From JAUILH01 sp965230535 (lineage in GTDB: Bacteria > Bacteroidota > Bacteroidia > Flavobacteriales_D > JAUILH01), in NCBI GenBank assembly GCA_965230535.1, contig OZ246010.1, forward strand, positions 806,001 through 870,000: a DNA stretch of 64,000 nt. Reading direction: 5' to 3'. The notes under the pieces were generated by a model. It saw only the letters and a list, made by a program, of their open reading frames with translations. It was not told where the DNA came from and searched no databases. The stretch's first letter is position 1. Each line of letters starts with the position of its first letter. The translations under genes were made by a program, and so were the position numbers. This document shows, piece by piece, positions 28,701-37,016 of the stretch.

Positions 28701-29286
28701 CCATTATTTTGCCCAGACTCGTTTTCAAGATCAAATCACCATGCTTCAATGCAATTCCATCCTGACCGGTATATTTGATTTTAATTTGGCTATGATCCGC
28801 TCCGGCCCTAACGATCCAATCATACTTTAATTGGTTGGAAAGTGTATACATTTTGATATAAATATCATGGTATACATTCTCATAAACTACTCTTTGTGCA
28901 GGATAAATATGACTGGCCCACTTATCCGGATCGTTCCCTAAAAAGAAGTTATAGTACTCCGGTCCGTGCTCTTCTCCTCTCACCAACTTACTATCAGCTC
29001 CAAGAAACTCTGCACGAATTACATGCGTTTTAACACGGCCATTTTTACCAGGTTTATAGTCCTGAGGATTTGTGTGAATATGAATGAGTTCTGAGATATC
29101 CTGAAATTTGTATGTAAAGGCATTTGTCTCGAGGAAAATAGAGCCACCAGGAATTTGTGCACGGTATTCTACATTCCAGGGCCATTGTCCTTTATTTTCA
29201 AGGAATTTATAGTGTTCCTGTTGCGCCACAGAAGATGACCCAAACACAAAGACGGAAAGCAGCAGTAACAAGCAGGCGCGTAGCAT
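25744..29286 (-). CDS. Type B T9SS substrate: SBBP propeller, PKD/Ig domains, CHU_C sorting domain
   Basis: An 1180-residue secreted protein. Signal peptide (residues 1-22, ends SSSVAQ); an N-terminal domain beginning FLENKGQWPWNVEYRAQ, typical of SBBP-repeat proteins; beta-propeller repeats about 240-750 with recurring STYIGG / LGSTYIGGSENDG and YGSYYGGG strands; a PKD domain about 765-850 (GCSPLTVTFTNNS, LWDFGNNDTTS); further Ig-like segments; and a CHU_C gliding-motility C-terminal domain in the last 90 residues (FVPNAFTPNGDGNND, VYDRWGEQVFE). It is exported by the T9SS and retained through PorP/SprF, encoded next. Start at ATG 29286. The TTG 27 bases upstream would place basic residues ahead of the signal peptide. 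Confidence 0.9.
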   Translation of the reverse strand: MLRACLLLLLSVFVFGSSSVAQQEHYKFLENKGQWPWNVEYRAQIPGGSIFLETNAFTYKFQDISELIHIHTNPQDYKPGKNGRVKTHVIRAEFLGADSKLVRGEEHGPEYYNFFLGNDPDKWASHIYPAQRVVYENVYHDIYIKMYTLSNQLKYDWIVRAGADHSQIKIKYTGQDGIALKHGDLILKTSLGKIMEQAPFAYQIINGKTKTVRCDYVLEGDVLSFNFPNDYDHSVDLVIDPTLIFSTSSGSTANNFGMTATYDLNGNLFSGGTVFDDGFPTTTGAYDVTFAGTPAPGITDIAITKYNDSGTNQIYSTYIGGDQCETVHSLIINDQDELFLFGLTGSNNFPTHTTAYDQSFNGGTPYNSTPNGTNFVNGTDLYVSKLSNDGTMLLGSTYIGGSENDGMNYNDAQATSNLAYDSLLYNYGDQFRGEVMVDDLGNCYIATCSKSSDFPIVNGFGTTFQGGQAGVVMKFDPTLDNLTWSTFLNGENKDAAYALKVDDNYDVYVSGGTSSTLFPVTPSAYQTTYGGGIADGFICKIKNDGSALMHSTFLGTSAYDQAYFLEFDRHGKLHTLGQTLGPGSFPITAGTYTNPNSGQFVTSIDSTLSALEYSTIFGSGTGVIDISPSAFLIDHCGNIYISGWGANILQATPIGPMPITPNAWSTSSMDGFGFYLLVLDRFAQGPLPLYGSYYGGGLSQEHVDGGTSRFDPNGIVYQSVCAGCQNNDDFPCTPGAWSCDNLSTGCNNGVFKFDFEIMPVADFTVDNLSGCSPLTVTFTNNSLNNTNFLWDFGNNDTTSTEVSPVRTYTDTGTYYVYLAIEDSVCALVDTAVQIITVYPELTLTTHNDTVICSAATFDIWASASGHDGNFIWSSDNQFSDTLNSPLTDSSITVSPVVPTYYYVKVENPNCDLIDSVFVDFTANALTLPANLGLCLGEQGTITASGGNPSDPFISFDWEADSIIVSGDGTNSITINPSTSQYVYLTATSLAGCIVQDSVFVTVDLPPTGINAWVDVDTIAFGGSTMAHVQPSGYNYSWSPAADFTSPNAANSEVTPGNLGDNQYIVTITNGACQRSDTVDIYTFEVICDESYIFVPNAFTPNGDGNNDVLKVRTQSLNEIYFTVYDRWGEQVFETQDPAIGWDGFFKGKKCDPDVYVYYLRGNCIGAEEPYFKKGNVTLIR

Positions 29287-29358
29287 AGCATTAAAGTTAA
29301 GAAAAAGATTCAAGTCCTAGATACCAGACGATAAAATGAGCAAATTGGGTGCTTCCGG

Positions 29359-31917
29359 TTAAAACTTACACACGAACTTAAGGTTCAATCGTCTGCCGGT
29401 CAGATAATTTGGAACAGGATAGGTCAAATTATTCACATCCTTAATCCAAGTATAAGATATGGTATTGTTGATATTCAGTAAGTTGAATACCTCAAGGCTG
29501 ATCCACATATCTTTGACGTTGTGCCAGAAAGAATCCTTTTTCAACCTGTCTCTATTGGTCAGCAGGTCTTTGGAAAAACCAATATCTACCCTACGATAAG
29601 CAGGCGTTCTGAAAACATCTTTGTAACGATCGTGGTCTGGTGGTCCATAAGGCAATGCAGTTCCAAACAAAATGCTCAAGTTCACTTTGTAGCTAGGCCA
29701 CTTTGGCATTTGATCCTGGAAATATAAACCGAATGTTACTCTTTGGTCTGCAGGTCTTGCAATTCTGCCTGGCTCCATGCGAACACTGTCTACCGGTGCA
29801 TCATTTTGAGTATATCCGAATATGATTTTCTCTCCCTCAGAGTTGAAGTAGTCGTAATAAAAATCGTCTACAATGTCTTCTTCTGTTTTAAGGAAAGACA
29901 ACTTTGCATAGGACTCAATTCCCTCTACAAACTCTCCATTGATTTGAAAATCTATTCCTGCTGCATATCCTTTTGCCTTATTTTCTGCGTGGTAACGAAT
30001 TCTTACGTTGTCTATTTCATAAGGATTGATATCTCTTAAGATCTTATAGTAAACCTCAGAAGTGAACTTAAACGGTCTGTCCCACATATCGAAGGTATAA
30101 TGGCCTCCAAACACAAAATGAATGGATTTTTGCGCACGCACTTCCGGATTTAAACTCCCATCGAATGTTCTTAATTCTCTATAAAAAGGTGGCTGATAGT
30201 AAACGCCCGTTGCAAAACGTATTTCTGCATCCCTTCTGATTGTCGAATCCCCTCGTTGATAATACCATCTTGGCGTATAACTCATCTTGGCTCTTGGACT
30301 GATGACGGCTTGTCCATTATAATCCCAATATTGTGCCCGCACACCGTATGCCACGCGCAAGAATGCCGGAGAATAGACCAACTCTCCATTCAGCATAGTA
30401 TCCTTATGCATCACTTTGGTATAAACATCCTGTATATACGCTGAATAACGATTGCTTTGAATCCCTAATTTTGCCTTAACCAGATTGTCTAGTACAATGG
30501 TTTCATCATCTCCTGCCGGAATTGAATAACCAGCTGAATCCAACATACTCCACTCACTAATTTTGTCATCAAAAATCTCGTGCTGATACTTTGCTCCATA
30601 AAGAATTCTGTGCTGTCCTTTGATGGATTCTCCTTTCACATAGGCGTTGTAAATTTGAGCATCTAACTCATTTCTGGCATGATTAAGAAAGGTTCCTACA
30701 CCTCTGTTAAAAGTCGTTTGGCCAAATTCTTCCGACCCCAAATCTGTTTCCAACTCATCTAACCAGTACTGACCCTGAATATCAAATTTCTCGGTTTCAA
30801 TGGAACGGAAAGAAGAAGTAATAAACTTGATTTTAGAATCTTCAGACAAATCGTAGGTTAAAGACAATGCTCCTGTGTAAGTATTGAATTGCGTGACTTC
30901 CTGTCCATCAAAGTAAACCGTGAATTTCAAGGCTTCATTGATTGGACCAAATGCCGTTTCTCTGTTTTCAGGAATCACCCTGAATTTATTGCTTGAAAAA
31001 TGTCCGAGAAATTCAATCTTTAAATCTTCCTTTAAGTAATAACTCAATAAAGTTTGTGCATCTGCGAACACGGGTTTATAGTCTCCCTGGGTTTGAAGAC
31101 TGTTTAGGATGTAAGAGTTGTTTCGATATCTTGCTCCCAGCAGATAGGTAAATCTGCGGTTTGCCGAACGCCCTTCAAAATGTCCATGTGCCCCCATTCC
31201 GTTTACCATAATGGAACCGTGTTTGTCCGTAGGTTTCTTGTATTTAATATCTAATACAGATGACAATTTATCCCCATACTTGGCATCAAAACCACCACCG
31301 GAAAACTGAATATTATCTATCAAATCGGAATGGATAAAACTGAGTCCTTCCTGTTGCCCGGCTCTCACCAAAAAAGGCCTGTAAATTTCAATGTCGTTGA
31401 CATAAATGAGGTTTTCATCGTAGTTCCCCCCTCTCACATTATAGGTGGAGCTCAACTCACTATTTGAAGTCACACCAAGTTGTGTGTATTTCAGAAAATC
31501 CTCAAAGTTATTGGTTATGGAAGCCCCCCTATATCCGGGAGGTGGAAGTGGCGTCAAATCAAATATATTTCCTCGAATCACAACATCCGATTCGTTCTCA
31601 ATTTCCAAAGTAACATTATATGGTCTGACCTCTCCCGGACTGAGTTTCATGTTTTTGGTTTTGGAAGCATATCCAAGATTCCCACCAAATTCAAGATTTA
31701 CCACTCTGTTTCCAGGAATTTTGATAGAATAGAACCCTTTTCTGTTTGTACTCACATTGTCTTCAAAATTGATGTCTGAAGCAGTGACACGCACATTGTT
31801 AAGTGCTTTTCCTGTAGTATCTGTGATGTAGCCCTGCACGATTGCCATCTGTGCTTGAGAAAACACAGGACATAAGCATAAAATTAAAAGAAAAGCCTTT
31901 TTCAGCGCAACAGCCAT
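29359..31917 (-). CDS. TonB-dependent outer-membrane receptor with CarboxypepD_reg N-terminus
   Basis: An 852-residue outer-membrane receptor. Signal peptide (ends PVFSQA), an Ig-like carboxypeptidase-regulatory domain (about 25-105, VQGYITDTTGKALNNVRVT), a plug domain (about 125-230, YNVRGGNYDENLIYVNDIEI), then a beta-barrel of about 600 residues ending in phenylalanine. It imports a large or scarce ligand using the TonB-ExbBD system. The ligand is unknown, because no SusD partner or siderophore gene is adjacent. Start at ATG 31917, four bases after a TACATTTG promoter element. It reads away from the CarboxypepD_reg gene in tandem but has its own promoter. Confidence 0.9.
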   Translation of the reverse strand: MAVALKKAFLLILCLCPVFSQAQMAIVQGYITDTTGKALNNVRVTASDINFEDNVSTNRKGFYSIKIPGNRVVNLEFGGNLGYASKTKNMKLSPGEVRPYNVTLEIENESDVVIRGNIFDLTPLPPPGYRGASITNNFEDFLKYTQLGVTSNSELSSTYNVRGGNYDENLIYVNDIEIYRPFLVRAGQQEGLSFIHSDLIDNIQFSGGGFDAKYGDKLSSVLDIKYKKPTDKHGSIMVNGMGAHGHFEGRSANRRFTYLLGARYRNNSYILNSLQTQGDYKPVFADAQTLLSYYLKEDLKIEFLGHFSSNKFRVIPENRETAFGPINEALKFTVYFDGQEVTQFNTYTGALSLTYDLSEDSKIKFITSSFRSIETEKFDIQGQYWLDELETDLGSEEFGQTTFNRGVGTFLNHARNELDAQIYNAYVKGESIKGQHRILYGAKYQHEIFDDKISEWSMLDSAGYSIPAGDDETIVLDNLVKAKLGIQSNRYSAYIQDVYTKVMHKDTMLNGELVYSPAFLRVAYGVRAQYWDYNGQAVISPRAKMSYTPRWYYQRGDSTIRRDAEIRFATGVYYQPPFYRELRTFDGSLNPEVRAQKSIHFVFGGHYTFDMWDRPFKFTSEVYYKILRDINPYEIDNVRIRYHAENKAKGYAAGIDFQINGEFVEGIESYAKLSFLKTEEDIVDDFYYDYFNSEGEKIIFGYTQNDAPVDSVRMEPGRIARPADQRVTFGLYFQDQMPKWPSYKVNLSILFGTALPYGPPDHDRYKDVFRTPAYRRVDIGFSKDLLTNRDRLKKDSFWHNVKDMWISLEVFNLLNINNTISYTWIKDVNNLTYPVPNYLTGRRLNLKFVCKF

Positions 31918-31921
31918 TTGT

Positions 31922-31929
31922 CAAATGTA
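31922..31929 (-). promoter_or_regulatory. TACATTTG -7 element of the TonB receptor, probable leaderless start
   Basis: On the minus strand TACATTTG (31922-31929), four bases, then ATG at 31917. A clear TTG at -33 is not visible. The element lies in the 69-base gap after the CarboxypepD_reg gene and would start transcription at or next to the ATG. Confidence 0.5.
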
Positions 31930-31986
31930 GAAACGAATTTCTAGTAAAACACTTTTTAGCTTAAAATATTGTCCGGAGAACCCGAC

Positions 31987-32622
31987 TTATTGACCTTTAA
32001 AGTCTCCATTTTTCCATGCCTGGATAAATTTACCCCAGGCAACCGGATTTAAGAGGTTGATAGATGGTGCCTGCCCATTGGTATAGATCTTTTGTTGTTG
32101 TTCTCTGGCCATGTCGCGGTAACTCAAATAACTATCGTTACTTACCCCTCTTGCCTGAGCAGCCAATTCCTGGCGTTTTAAGTTCTTATGAGCAAGGTCA
32201 TACTCATTTCCAATATCCAAATTCATGAATGCTTTGATGAACTGATCTTTTGACGGCCACGGATAAATCTGCACAGCATCTAACTCTGTGGCTTCAGGCT
32301 GCATTAACTGGATGATGCTATATCTTGAATTCGATAATGTATCCGGAATGATGTAATAAGTATCCTTATATGAAATAGAGCTAAAAAGAATGGTATCTCC
32401 TTTCTCCGCAACAAAAGAAAAATAACCGTAATAGTCACTCACCGTTCCATTATTGCTGTTTTTCTTTCTAACATAGGCGTAAGGAATCGCTCCTAAACTG
32501 TCATTTACAATTACTCCTGAAAACTGAACCAATTTACTATTTGGATCAGTATCAGTGGAATCTTTCTGAGAGAAAGCTCCAAAGCTGAGAGATAATATTA
32601 CTACCAAAAGCGACCAACGCAT
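31987..32622 (-). CDS. CarboxypepD_reg-like secreted protein
   Basis: A 211-residue exported protein: signal peptide (VVILSLSFGAFSQ, cleavage near 20), a carboxypeptidase regulatory-like Ig domain (about 35-120, VQFSGVIVNDSLGAIPYAYVRKK, then GYFSFVAEKGDTILFSS), and a helical C-terminal part (KAFMNLDIGNEYD..) of unknown fold. Members occur beside TonB receptors in Bacteroidota and have no proven role. It lies upstream of the TonB receptor on the same strand but 69 bases and one promoter apart. The start is ATG 32622, because the TTG 6 bases upstream is part of the TATCTTTG promoter element. Confidence 0.75.
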   Translation of the reverse strand: MRWSLLVVILSLSFGAFSQKDSTDTDPNSKLVQFSGVIVNDSLGAIPYAYVRKKNSNNGTVSDYYGYFSFVAEKGDTILFSSISYKDTYYIIPDTLSNSRYSIIQLMQPEATELDAVQIYPWPSKDQFIKAFMNLDIGNEYDLAHKNLKRQELAAQARGVSNDSYLSYRDMAREQQQKIYTNGQAPSINLLNPVAWGKFIQAWKNGDFKGQ

Positions 32623-32625
32623 ACC

Positions 32626-32658
32626 CAAAGATACTGATTTGAATTTATATTGTTACAA
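32626..32658 (-). promoter_or_regulatory. TTG-N22-TATCTTTG promoter, probable leaderless start
   Basis: On the minus strand TTG (32656-32658), 22 bases, TATCTTTG (32626-32633), three bases (GGT), ATG at 32622. This is the shortest spacing of the set seen in this window. Confidence 0.5.
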
Positions 32659-32754
32659 CGTTTGATTAGACAAAAATTGTGCTAAACATCTGCCTTAACA
32701 TAAATTAACTTATTTCCCGATTAAACCTTTTGTCTAAAAGACGGTCTATAAATT

Positions 32755-34149
32755 ATGCAGAAAATGACAGACAAAGCATACCACCATCTATTATGGCGCG
32801 CAGGATTCGGACCTACTCCGGGCGAATCTACCCCCACAAGTTTATCTAATGCCATTGATAGATTATTCAATGATGCCAAAAACTTTGAACCACTCAAGTT
32901 GAAGTTGGACATTCCTACCGGAAAAGAGCTCAAAAGTTTGAGTAAAGAACAAAGAAAAGCACTTAAAAAGCTAAACAATCAGAAGCTTTTTGAACTGAAT
33001 TTTCTTTGGATTAAACGAATGTCGAGCACAAAATCGGTTCTCAAAGAAAGGATGCTACTATTCTGGCACGATCACTTTGCCTGTAATCTTAAGCGGACAG
33101 ACGCACAGCTTCATCTGCACAACATTATGCGCAAACATGCACTTGGAAATTTCAAGACTATGTTGACAGAAGTTTCAAAAAGTCCGGCCATGATCTTGTT
33201 CCTCAATAATCAGCAAAACAAAAAAGGTCATCCGAATGAGAATTTTGCCAGAGAAGTGATGGAGTTATTTACGCTTGGGCAAGACAATGGTTATACCGAA
33301 GAGGACATTAAAGAAGCTGCCCGGGCTTTTACGGGTTGGGGTATTGATAGAGATGGAAATTTCCTGTTTCGCTCAAGAATTCATGATGAAGGTGAAAAAC
33401 ATGTACTTGGGAAATCCGGGAATTTTGATGGAAATGATATTTTGAAAATTTTGCTAGAGCATCCGGGAACAGCAAATTATATCTGCGAAAAGATCTACCG
33501 CTACTTTGTAGAAGATAAACTGAATTCTAAAAGAATACATGATATGGCTATGGTCTTCAGGGATCATGATTACGACATCAGTGCCTTGATGAGACATATA
33601 TTCAGTTCAGATTGGTTTTACGACGATTCGGTAATTGGGAATAAAATCAAATCGCCAATGGACCTGATAATTGGATTGAACAGACAATTCAAAATCGAGT
33701 ATGAAGATCCCAAAACGCTTCTTTTCGTTCAAAAACTGTTGAATCAATTCTTGTTTCAACCACCTAATGTTGCCGGATGGCCAGGCGGCAGGCACTGGAT
33801 AGACAATTCAACCTTAATGCTGAGGCTGAAACTACCTTCCATTGCTCTGAACAGTGGTTTAATAGAATGGTACGACAAAGGAGATATGCCTGAGCAGGTA
33901 ATCGCGATGGCAGAAAAGAGGTTTAAGGAGACCAAATCCAGACTCCAGAAAAAATTCAAAGCCAATCCTAACTGGAATTACTTCTGGAAAAACTGGTCGG
34001 GCGACAAAACAGCAGAGAATTTGGTTGATTATTTCATTCAAAGTAAACCAAGTTCTCAGGCCAAACAATTAATATCAAAAATGAGTAAAGGCGACCCCAA
34101 CGATTTGGTGGTAGAAATTTTGTCTTTGCCTGAATATCAAATGTGTTGA
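32755..34149 (+). CDS. DUF1800 family protein
   Basis: A 464-residue protein of the DUF1800 family, recognised by HHLLWRAGFGPTPGE near the start, RMLLFWHDHFACN near residue 100, NENFAREVMELFTLGQDNGYTEEDIKEAARAFTGW near 160 and PPNVAGWPGGRHWID near 340. Almost always paired with a DUF1501 gene, as here (seven-base overlap or three-base spacing, depending on the start used). Function is unproven. No signal peptide is evident. Translation may start at ATG 32755 or at the ATG three codons later. Confidence 0.88.
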   Translation: MQKMTDKAYHHLLWRAGFGPTPGESTPTSLSNAIDRLFNDAKNFEPLKLKLDIPTGKELKSLSKEQRKALKKLNNQKLFELNFLWIKRMSSTKSVLKERMLLFWHDHFACNLKRTDAQLHLHNIMRKHALGNFKTMLTEVSKSPAMILFLNNQQNKKGHPNENFAREVMELFTLGQDNGYTEEDIKEAARAFTGWGIDRDGNFLFRSRIHDEGEKHVLGKSGNFDGNDILKILLEHPGTANYICEKIYRYFVEDKLNSKRIHDMAMVFRDHDYDISALMRHIFSSDWFYDDSVIGNKIKSPMDLIIGLNRQFKIEYEDPKTLLFVQKLLNQFLFQPPNVAGWPGGRHWIDNSTLMLRLKLPSIALNSGLIEWYDKGDMPEQVIAMAEKRFKETKSRLQKKFKANPNWNYFWKNWSGDKTAENLVDYFIQSKPSSQAKQLISKMSKGDPNDLVVEILSLPEYQMC

Positions 34150-34151
34150 TT

Positions 34152-35345
34152 ATGGATAGAAGAGATTTTTTAAAGAGAAGTTCGTTTGCCTCTGGTGCTT
34201 TAATGGTACCGGGGTTCCTTCAAAAACTGTCATTCCTGAGCGAAGAGCAGTTGAGCGGTTATAAGAATGTGGTTATTATCCAATTCTCCGGAGGAAATGA
34301 TGGTTTAAATAGTGTGGTTCCGTTTACCAACGACCTGTATCATAACTTAAGGCCGGATATAGCCTTAAATGCCAAAGATTTGCTCAAATTAACAGATGAT
34401 TTGGCCCTGAACGGCTCCATGAAGGCATTAAAAGAGCTCTATGACAATGGCGAACTGTGTATCATCAACAATGTTGGTTACCCTAACCCAAACAGATCAC
34501 ATTTTAGATCTATGGATATCTGGCACTCGGCATCAGATTCAAACCAGTATTTAACCACAGGATGGTTAGGGCGTTACATGGATGCCAATTGCCAAAACCC
34601 TTATGAGGTTCTGGAAGCAGATTCCAGCATGTCCTTGGCTTTGAAAGGACATAATTTATCAGGAATGGCTGTAAAGGATGCTAAGCTTTTATATAATTCA
34701 ACCCGTGAACCATATTTCAAAGAATTGGTGAAGCATACAGATGATACCATGCTCTCAGAAGACAACATGGGTTACTTGTATAAAACGATGGTTGACACTT
34801 ACAATTCGGCTGATTATATTTTTGAAACCTCTAAGATTTATAAGTCGAATTTGGATTACTCCGGAAATGGCTTTGCCAAGCAAATCAAAAACATCACTGA
34901 GTTGATCATTTCAGGATTAAAAACACGTGTCTATTATGTATCACTGGGTGGGTTTGACACTCACGTTAATCAGGTTGGACAACACAACAAATTACTCAAA
35001 ACCTATGCAGATGCTGTGGGCACGATGGTCAAAGACCTCAAGCAAAATAACCGATTCAAGGATACTTTGATTATGACATTTTCTGAATTTGGAAGACGTG
35101 CCAAGCAGAACGCCAGTAGAGGAACCGATCATGGCGCGGCAAGTAATGTTTATCTTATTGGCGGAGCCTTGAAAAAAGCAGGAGTCTACAATGAAATACC
35201 TGATTTAAAGAATCTGGATGACAACGGAGACATCCAATACAGTGTTGATTTTAGGCAAATTTATGCAACCATTCTGGATAATTGGCTGGAGGTGAAAGAT
35301 GACAACATTTTGCTTCAGTCATTTAATAAAATGACATTTGTTTAA
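34152..35345 (+). CDS. DUF1501 family Tat-exported protein
   Basis: A 397-residue protein of the DUF1501 (sulfatase/alkaline phosphatase-fold-like) family. The N-terminus MDRRDFLKRSSFASGALMVP is a textbook twin-arginine signal (RRxFLK), so it is exported folded, possibly after binding a cofactor or metal. Other family marks are IQFSGGNDGLNSVVPF near residue 40 and FDTHVNQ and TFSEFGRRAKQN...GTDHG further on. Start at ATG 34152. The in-frame GTG at 34143 would put extra residues before the Tat signal. It ends 30 bases before the convergent C5-epimerase gene and forms a pair with DUF1800. Confidence 0.88.
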   Translation: MDRRDFLKRSSFASGALMVPGFLQKLSFLSEEQLSGYKNVVIIQFSGGNDGLNSVVPFTNDLYHNLRPDIALNAKDLLKLTDDLALNGSMKALKELYDNGELCIINNVGYPNPNRSHFRSMDIWHSASDSNQYLTTGWLGRYMDANCQNPYEVLEADSSMSLALKGHNLSGMAVKDAKLLYNSTREPYFKELVKHTDDTMLSEDNMGYLYKTMVDTYNSADYIFETSKIYKSNLDYSGNGFAKQIKNITELIISGLKTRVYYVSLGGFDTHVNQVGQHNKLLKTYADAVGTMVKDLKQNNRFKDTLIMTFSEFGRRAKQNASRGTDHGAASNVYLIGGALKKAGVYNEIPDLKNLDDNGDIQYSVDFRQIYATILDNWLEVKDDNILLQSFNKMTFV

Positions 35346-35375
35346 GCATTGAACGGAGTCCCTTAAATTTAATTT

Positions 35376-37001
35376 CTATTCAAATTTTGGGAAACTGAGG
35401 TACGAGTTCTCGTCGGTTGGAACATAGGTGATCAAAAACTCGTAATATCCAATGCTTTCAGGAATAAATGTTCCGATTTTATCTTCAAACTTTATGTTTT
35501 GAAAATTCACCCAGGTTTGATTCTTGACAGCTTCTTTATTCGGGTGCCATCGATAGAAAACAACAATATCTTTGGCATTTACCTTTTCATCAAAGGACAT
35601 CTTGAACTCTTTCTTTTCAACCACATGTCCTTTCATCCTTTGGTATACTATAAAAGGTAAATTGAATCTATCGATTGTATTGGTTGTGTGTAAAGGTTTA
35701 AATCTAATTTGAGCGCCTTTTTTATATTTAATTGATAACTCAACCTTTCGGATCTCATGACTTGAATTCATAGCAGATTTGACGACATTACTATCCACAC
35801 TTAGCTGAGCAGAAGGCTTTATTCTTTTCAAATCTTTTGAGTAATACTTTATCTTGAATTCCGGAGTTTGTTCTGTCTCTCCAACAAGCTCATAAGGCAA
35901 TTTCAATAAACTAATAGATTCATTTTTCGTTACGTAATATGTCAGCTTTTCATTTCGCTTTAAGAATAAGAGCATGGTGTCCTTTAATGGCACTTGTTTT
36001 CTGTCGAATTCCATTTTAGAAGTGTAGTTCGGCAGATTCTTTGTGAAGGTGATTAGACTGCCCTCTTGCACAGCTTTTTCGGCGTATTTAAAATCGTAAT
36101 TCTTGAAGATTCGTTTTCTCAATCTCAGCTCTCTTTTTGCGGTATAAAAGCAATATAACCTCATTTGATCCAGAAATTGTTCATTCTCAAACAACTCATA
36201 TAAATGAATCATTTCATAAATCTCATACTGAATGTAGTGGTCCTTACATTTCCTTGATCCACGATCATAATTCGTCCATTCATTTTTTGTGTCATATTTA
36301 TGGAGGGTTTTAGTAAGCCCCAGGTAGGTAGAATCCAAAATTTGCTTTGCATAGGTGTCTTCCGGAAACACATCACAATACTCTTTGAGACCTATTAAAC
36401 CATTGATGTAGCCATTAAGTACATGTTCGGCTTTTTTTGAATTCGGATATTCCTCAATCCACAAGTATCCCTCAGGAGTTCTGTCAATACATCCGCCTTC
36501 CTCAACCGGACTAATTAAGAGCGAAATCATTTTTTTTATGACATCATCCGCTGACTTATCTTTTGTATGCTCGCGATATCTTAACAGCAGAGAAACGGCA
36601 TAGCCCTGTGTCATTCCGGAAAACCATGGAGCTTTCATGTCCCAAAAATCATCCTCATAAACAAGTCCTAATGATTTCCCGTTATGCAACTTGTATAGGT
36701 TTGAGGTATCTTTTAAATAGTTGGCCTGATTTATAAAACGATGGTAGTAAGTGGAATCTTTAGTCTCCAAAAAATGGTAGTAGCATATCAATCCATATTG
36801 AGCAATTCCCAAAGTGTGATATTTGTGGTTGTTCATGACGACACCATTAATATCCAGTCTCCTTTTTCCTGTAGTCAGCCAATTACTTGCATACTTTCGA
36901 TCAATATGCGAACTGTATCTTTTAAGTGTATTTTGTCCAAGAAGATCTTTGGCAGCTACAACAAGTACTACGACTAATAAAGCGACCTTTTTTATATCCA
37001 T
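35376..37001 (-). CDS. Secreted D-glucuronyl C5-epimerase-like protein
   Basis: A 541-residue protein with a signal peptide (VALLVVVLVVAAKDLLGQ, cleavage near 23). Residues about 50-290 match the C-terminal (catalytic) domain of D-glucuronyl C5-epimerases: PWFSGMTQGYAVSLLLR at 125-141, EEGG near 167, WIEEYPNS at 181-188 and VLNGYINGLIGL at 194-205. Those enzymes invert glucuronate to iduronate in heparan-type glycans. The C-terminal 250 residues are beta-rich, with no sorting domain. It follows the TPR lipoprotein gene by 15 bases on the same strand. Either it epimerises a uronate-containing exopolysaccharide, or the fold is used for another activity. Catalytic tyrosines cannot be confirmed by eye. 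Confidence 0.72.
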   Translation of the reverse strand: MDIKKVALLVVVLVVAAKDLLGQNTLKRYSSHIDRKYASNWLTTGKRRLDINGVVMNNHKYHTLGIAQYGLICYYHFLETKDSTYYHRFINQANYLKDTSNLYKLHNGKSLGLVYEDDFWDMKAPWFSGMTQGYAVSLLLRYREHTKDKSADDVIKKMISLLISPVEEGGCIDRTPEGYLWIEEYPNSKKAEHVLNGYINGLIGLKEYCDVFPEDTYAKQILDSTYLGLTKTLHKYDTKNEWTNYDRGSRKCKDHYIQYEIYEMIHLYELFENEQFLDQMRLYCFYTAKRELRLRKRIFKNYDFKYAEKAVQEGSLITFTKNLPNYTSKMEFDRKQVPLKDTMLLFLKRNEKLTYYVTKNESISLLKLPYELVGETEQTPEFKIKYYSKDLKRIKPSAQLSVDSNVVKSAMNSSHEIRKVELSIKYKKGAQIRFKPLHTTNTIDRFNLPFIVYQRMKGHVVEKKEFKMSFDEKVNAKDIVVFYRWHPNKEAVKNQTWVNFQNIKFEDKIGTFIPESIGYYEFLITYVPTDENSYLSFPKFE

Positions 37002-37016
37002 CTTCGACTTTAAATT

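Noticed and set aside
32755..35345. DUF1800/DUF1501 pair as a novel system
   Set aside because: The pairing is widespread in Bacteroidota and other phyla; the function is open, but the arrangement is ordinary.
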